Below the pieces are notes generated by a model. The model saw only the letters and a list, made by a program, of their open reading frames with translations, made no database searches and had not been told where the DNA came from. Position numbers and translations under genes: made by a program. A stretch of DNA of 5,699 nt. Source: Planctomycetales bacterium (GTDB lineage: Bacteria > Planctomycetota > Planctomycetia > Pirellulales > Thermoguttaceae). Positions 5,533-5,699 of this stretch are shown here, piece by piece. Each line of letters begins with the position of its first letter. The stretch's first letter is position 1. The DNA lies in contig SKZG01000526.1 of the NCBI GenBank assembly GCA_007127495.1, positions 1-5,699 on the forward strand, in the 5' to 3' direction.

Positions 5533-5682
5533 TCCGATGTCCCCTCTCCCCCGGCGGGAGAGGGTAGGGTGAGGGGGAAGAATCCGATGTCCCCTCTCCC
5601 CCGGTGGGAGAGGCTAGGGTGAGGGGGAAGAATCCGATGTCTCCTCTCCCCCGGTGGGAGAGGCTAGGGTGAGGGGGAAGAA
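5533..5682. repeat. Three tandem 50-bp GC-rich units downstream of purM
   Basis: Units lie at 5533-5582, 5583-5632 and 5633-5682, exactly 50 bp apart. Each begins TCCGATGT and ends GAGGGGGAAGAA. Units 1 and 2 differ at two positions (5555/5605 C to T, 5564/5614 G to C), and unit 3 differs from unit 2 at one (5642 T). Each unit contains a hairpin of CCTCTCCC with GGGAGAGG around a 5-nt loop. There are no unique spacers between units and no cas genes. The CCCTCTCCC/GGGAGAGGG and TAGGGTGAGGG core resembles dispersed repeats I remember from planctomycetes and other high-GC bacteria, here locally amplified. Confidence 0.9.
5542..5564 (+). terminator. Possible transcription-end hairpin after purM
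   Basis: In the first 50-bp unit, CCCTCTCCC (5542-5550) can pair with GGGAGAGGG (5556-5564), a 9-bp all-Watson-Crick stem with a 5-nt loop, 30 bp after the purM stop. Units 2 and 3 form 8-bp versions. No U-run follows, so it is not a classical intrinsic terminator. It could still pause transcription or protect the 3' end of the purM mRNA. Confidence 0.3.
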
Positions 5683-5699
5683 GATGCGACAGTTATTTC

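Noticed and set aside
5533..5682. CRISPR-like array
   Set aside because: The 50-bp units are repeated over their full length with no unique spacers, and no cas genes are visible.

Overview
The window is high-GC bacterial DNA. A long block of minus-strand genes (positions 4023 down to 1, running off the left edge) faces away from one plus-strand gene, purM (4441-5511). Three things suggest a planctomycete-like bacterium: exported PQQ-like and NHL beta-propellers next to a lipoprotein cytochrome, an intergenic palindromic element containing GGGACAGTCCC-type motifs, and GC-rich GGGAGAGGG/TAGGGTGAGGG repeats. That assignment is inference from gene style and remembered repeat types. No marker gene in the window settles it.

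Minus-strand block, in transcription order: (1) 4023-3061, a lipoprotein with a C-terminal CxxCH haem site, resembling class II (c'/c556-type) cytochromes; (2) 3052-1634, a membrane-anchored PQQ-like beta-propeller; (3) 1595-546, a membrane-anchored NHL-type beta-propeller with a Cys-Gly-Cys-Cys-Asn cluster; (4) 543-310, a 77-residue protein with a twin-arginine leader and four cysteines; (5) 317 to beyond position 1, a twin-arginine-leader protein with ferredoxin-like 4Fe-4S cysteines, truncated by the window edge. The gaps are 8, 38 and 2 nt, and the last pair overlaps by 8 nt, so this reads as one operon. Every product carries an export or membrane-anchoring signal. The redox-capable members (haem c, Fe-S) suggest an electron-transfer module outside the cytoplasmic membrane. 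Its substrate and terminal partner cannot be seen here and may be encoded beyond position 1.

The divergent intergenic region (4024-4440) contains the Shine-Dalgarno site of the cytochrome gene, a perfect 16-bp tandem duplication and a roughly 145-bp nested inverted repeat that looks like a small mobile or REP/MITE-like element. purM encodes a complete AIR synthetase of de novo purine synthesis. It has no evident functional link to the minus-strand block. Downstream of purM are three tandem 50-bp units, each able to form a stable GC hairpin. The first also has a textbook G-quadruplex pattern. No tRNA, rRNA, CRISPR array or transposase was found.
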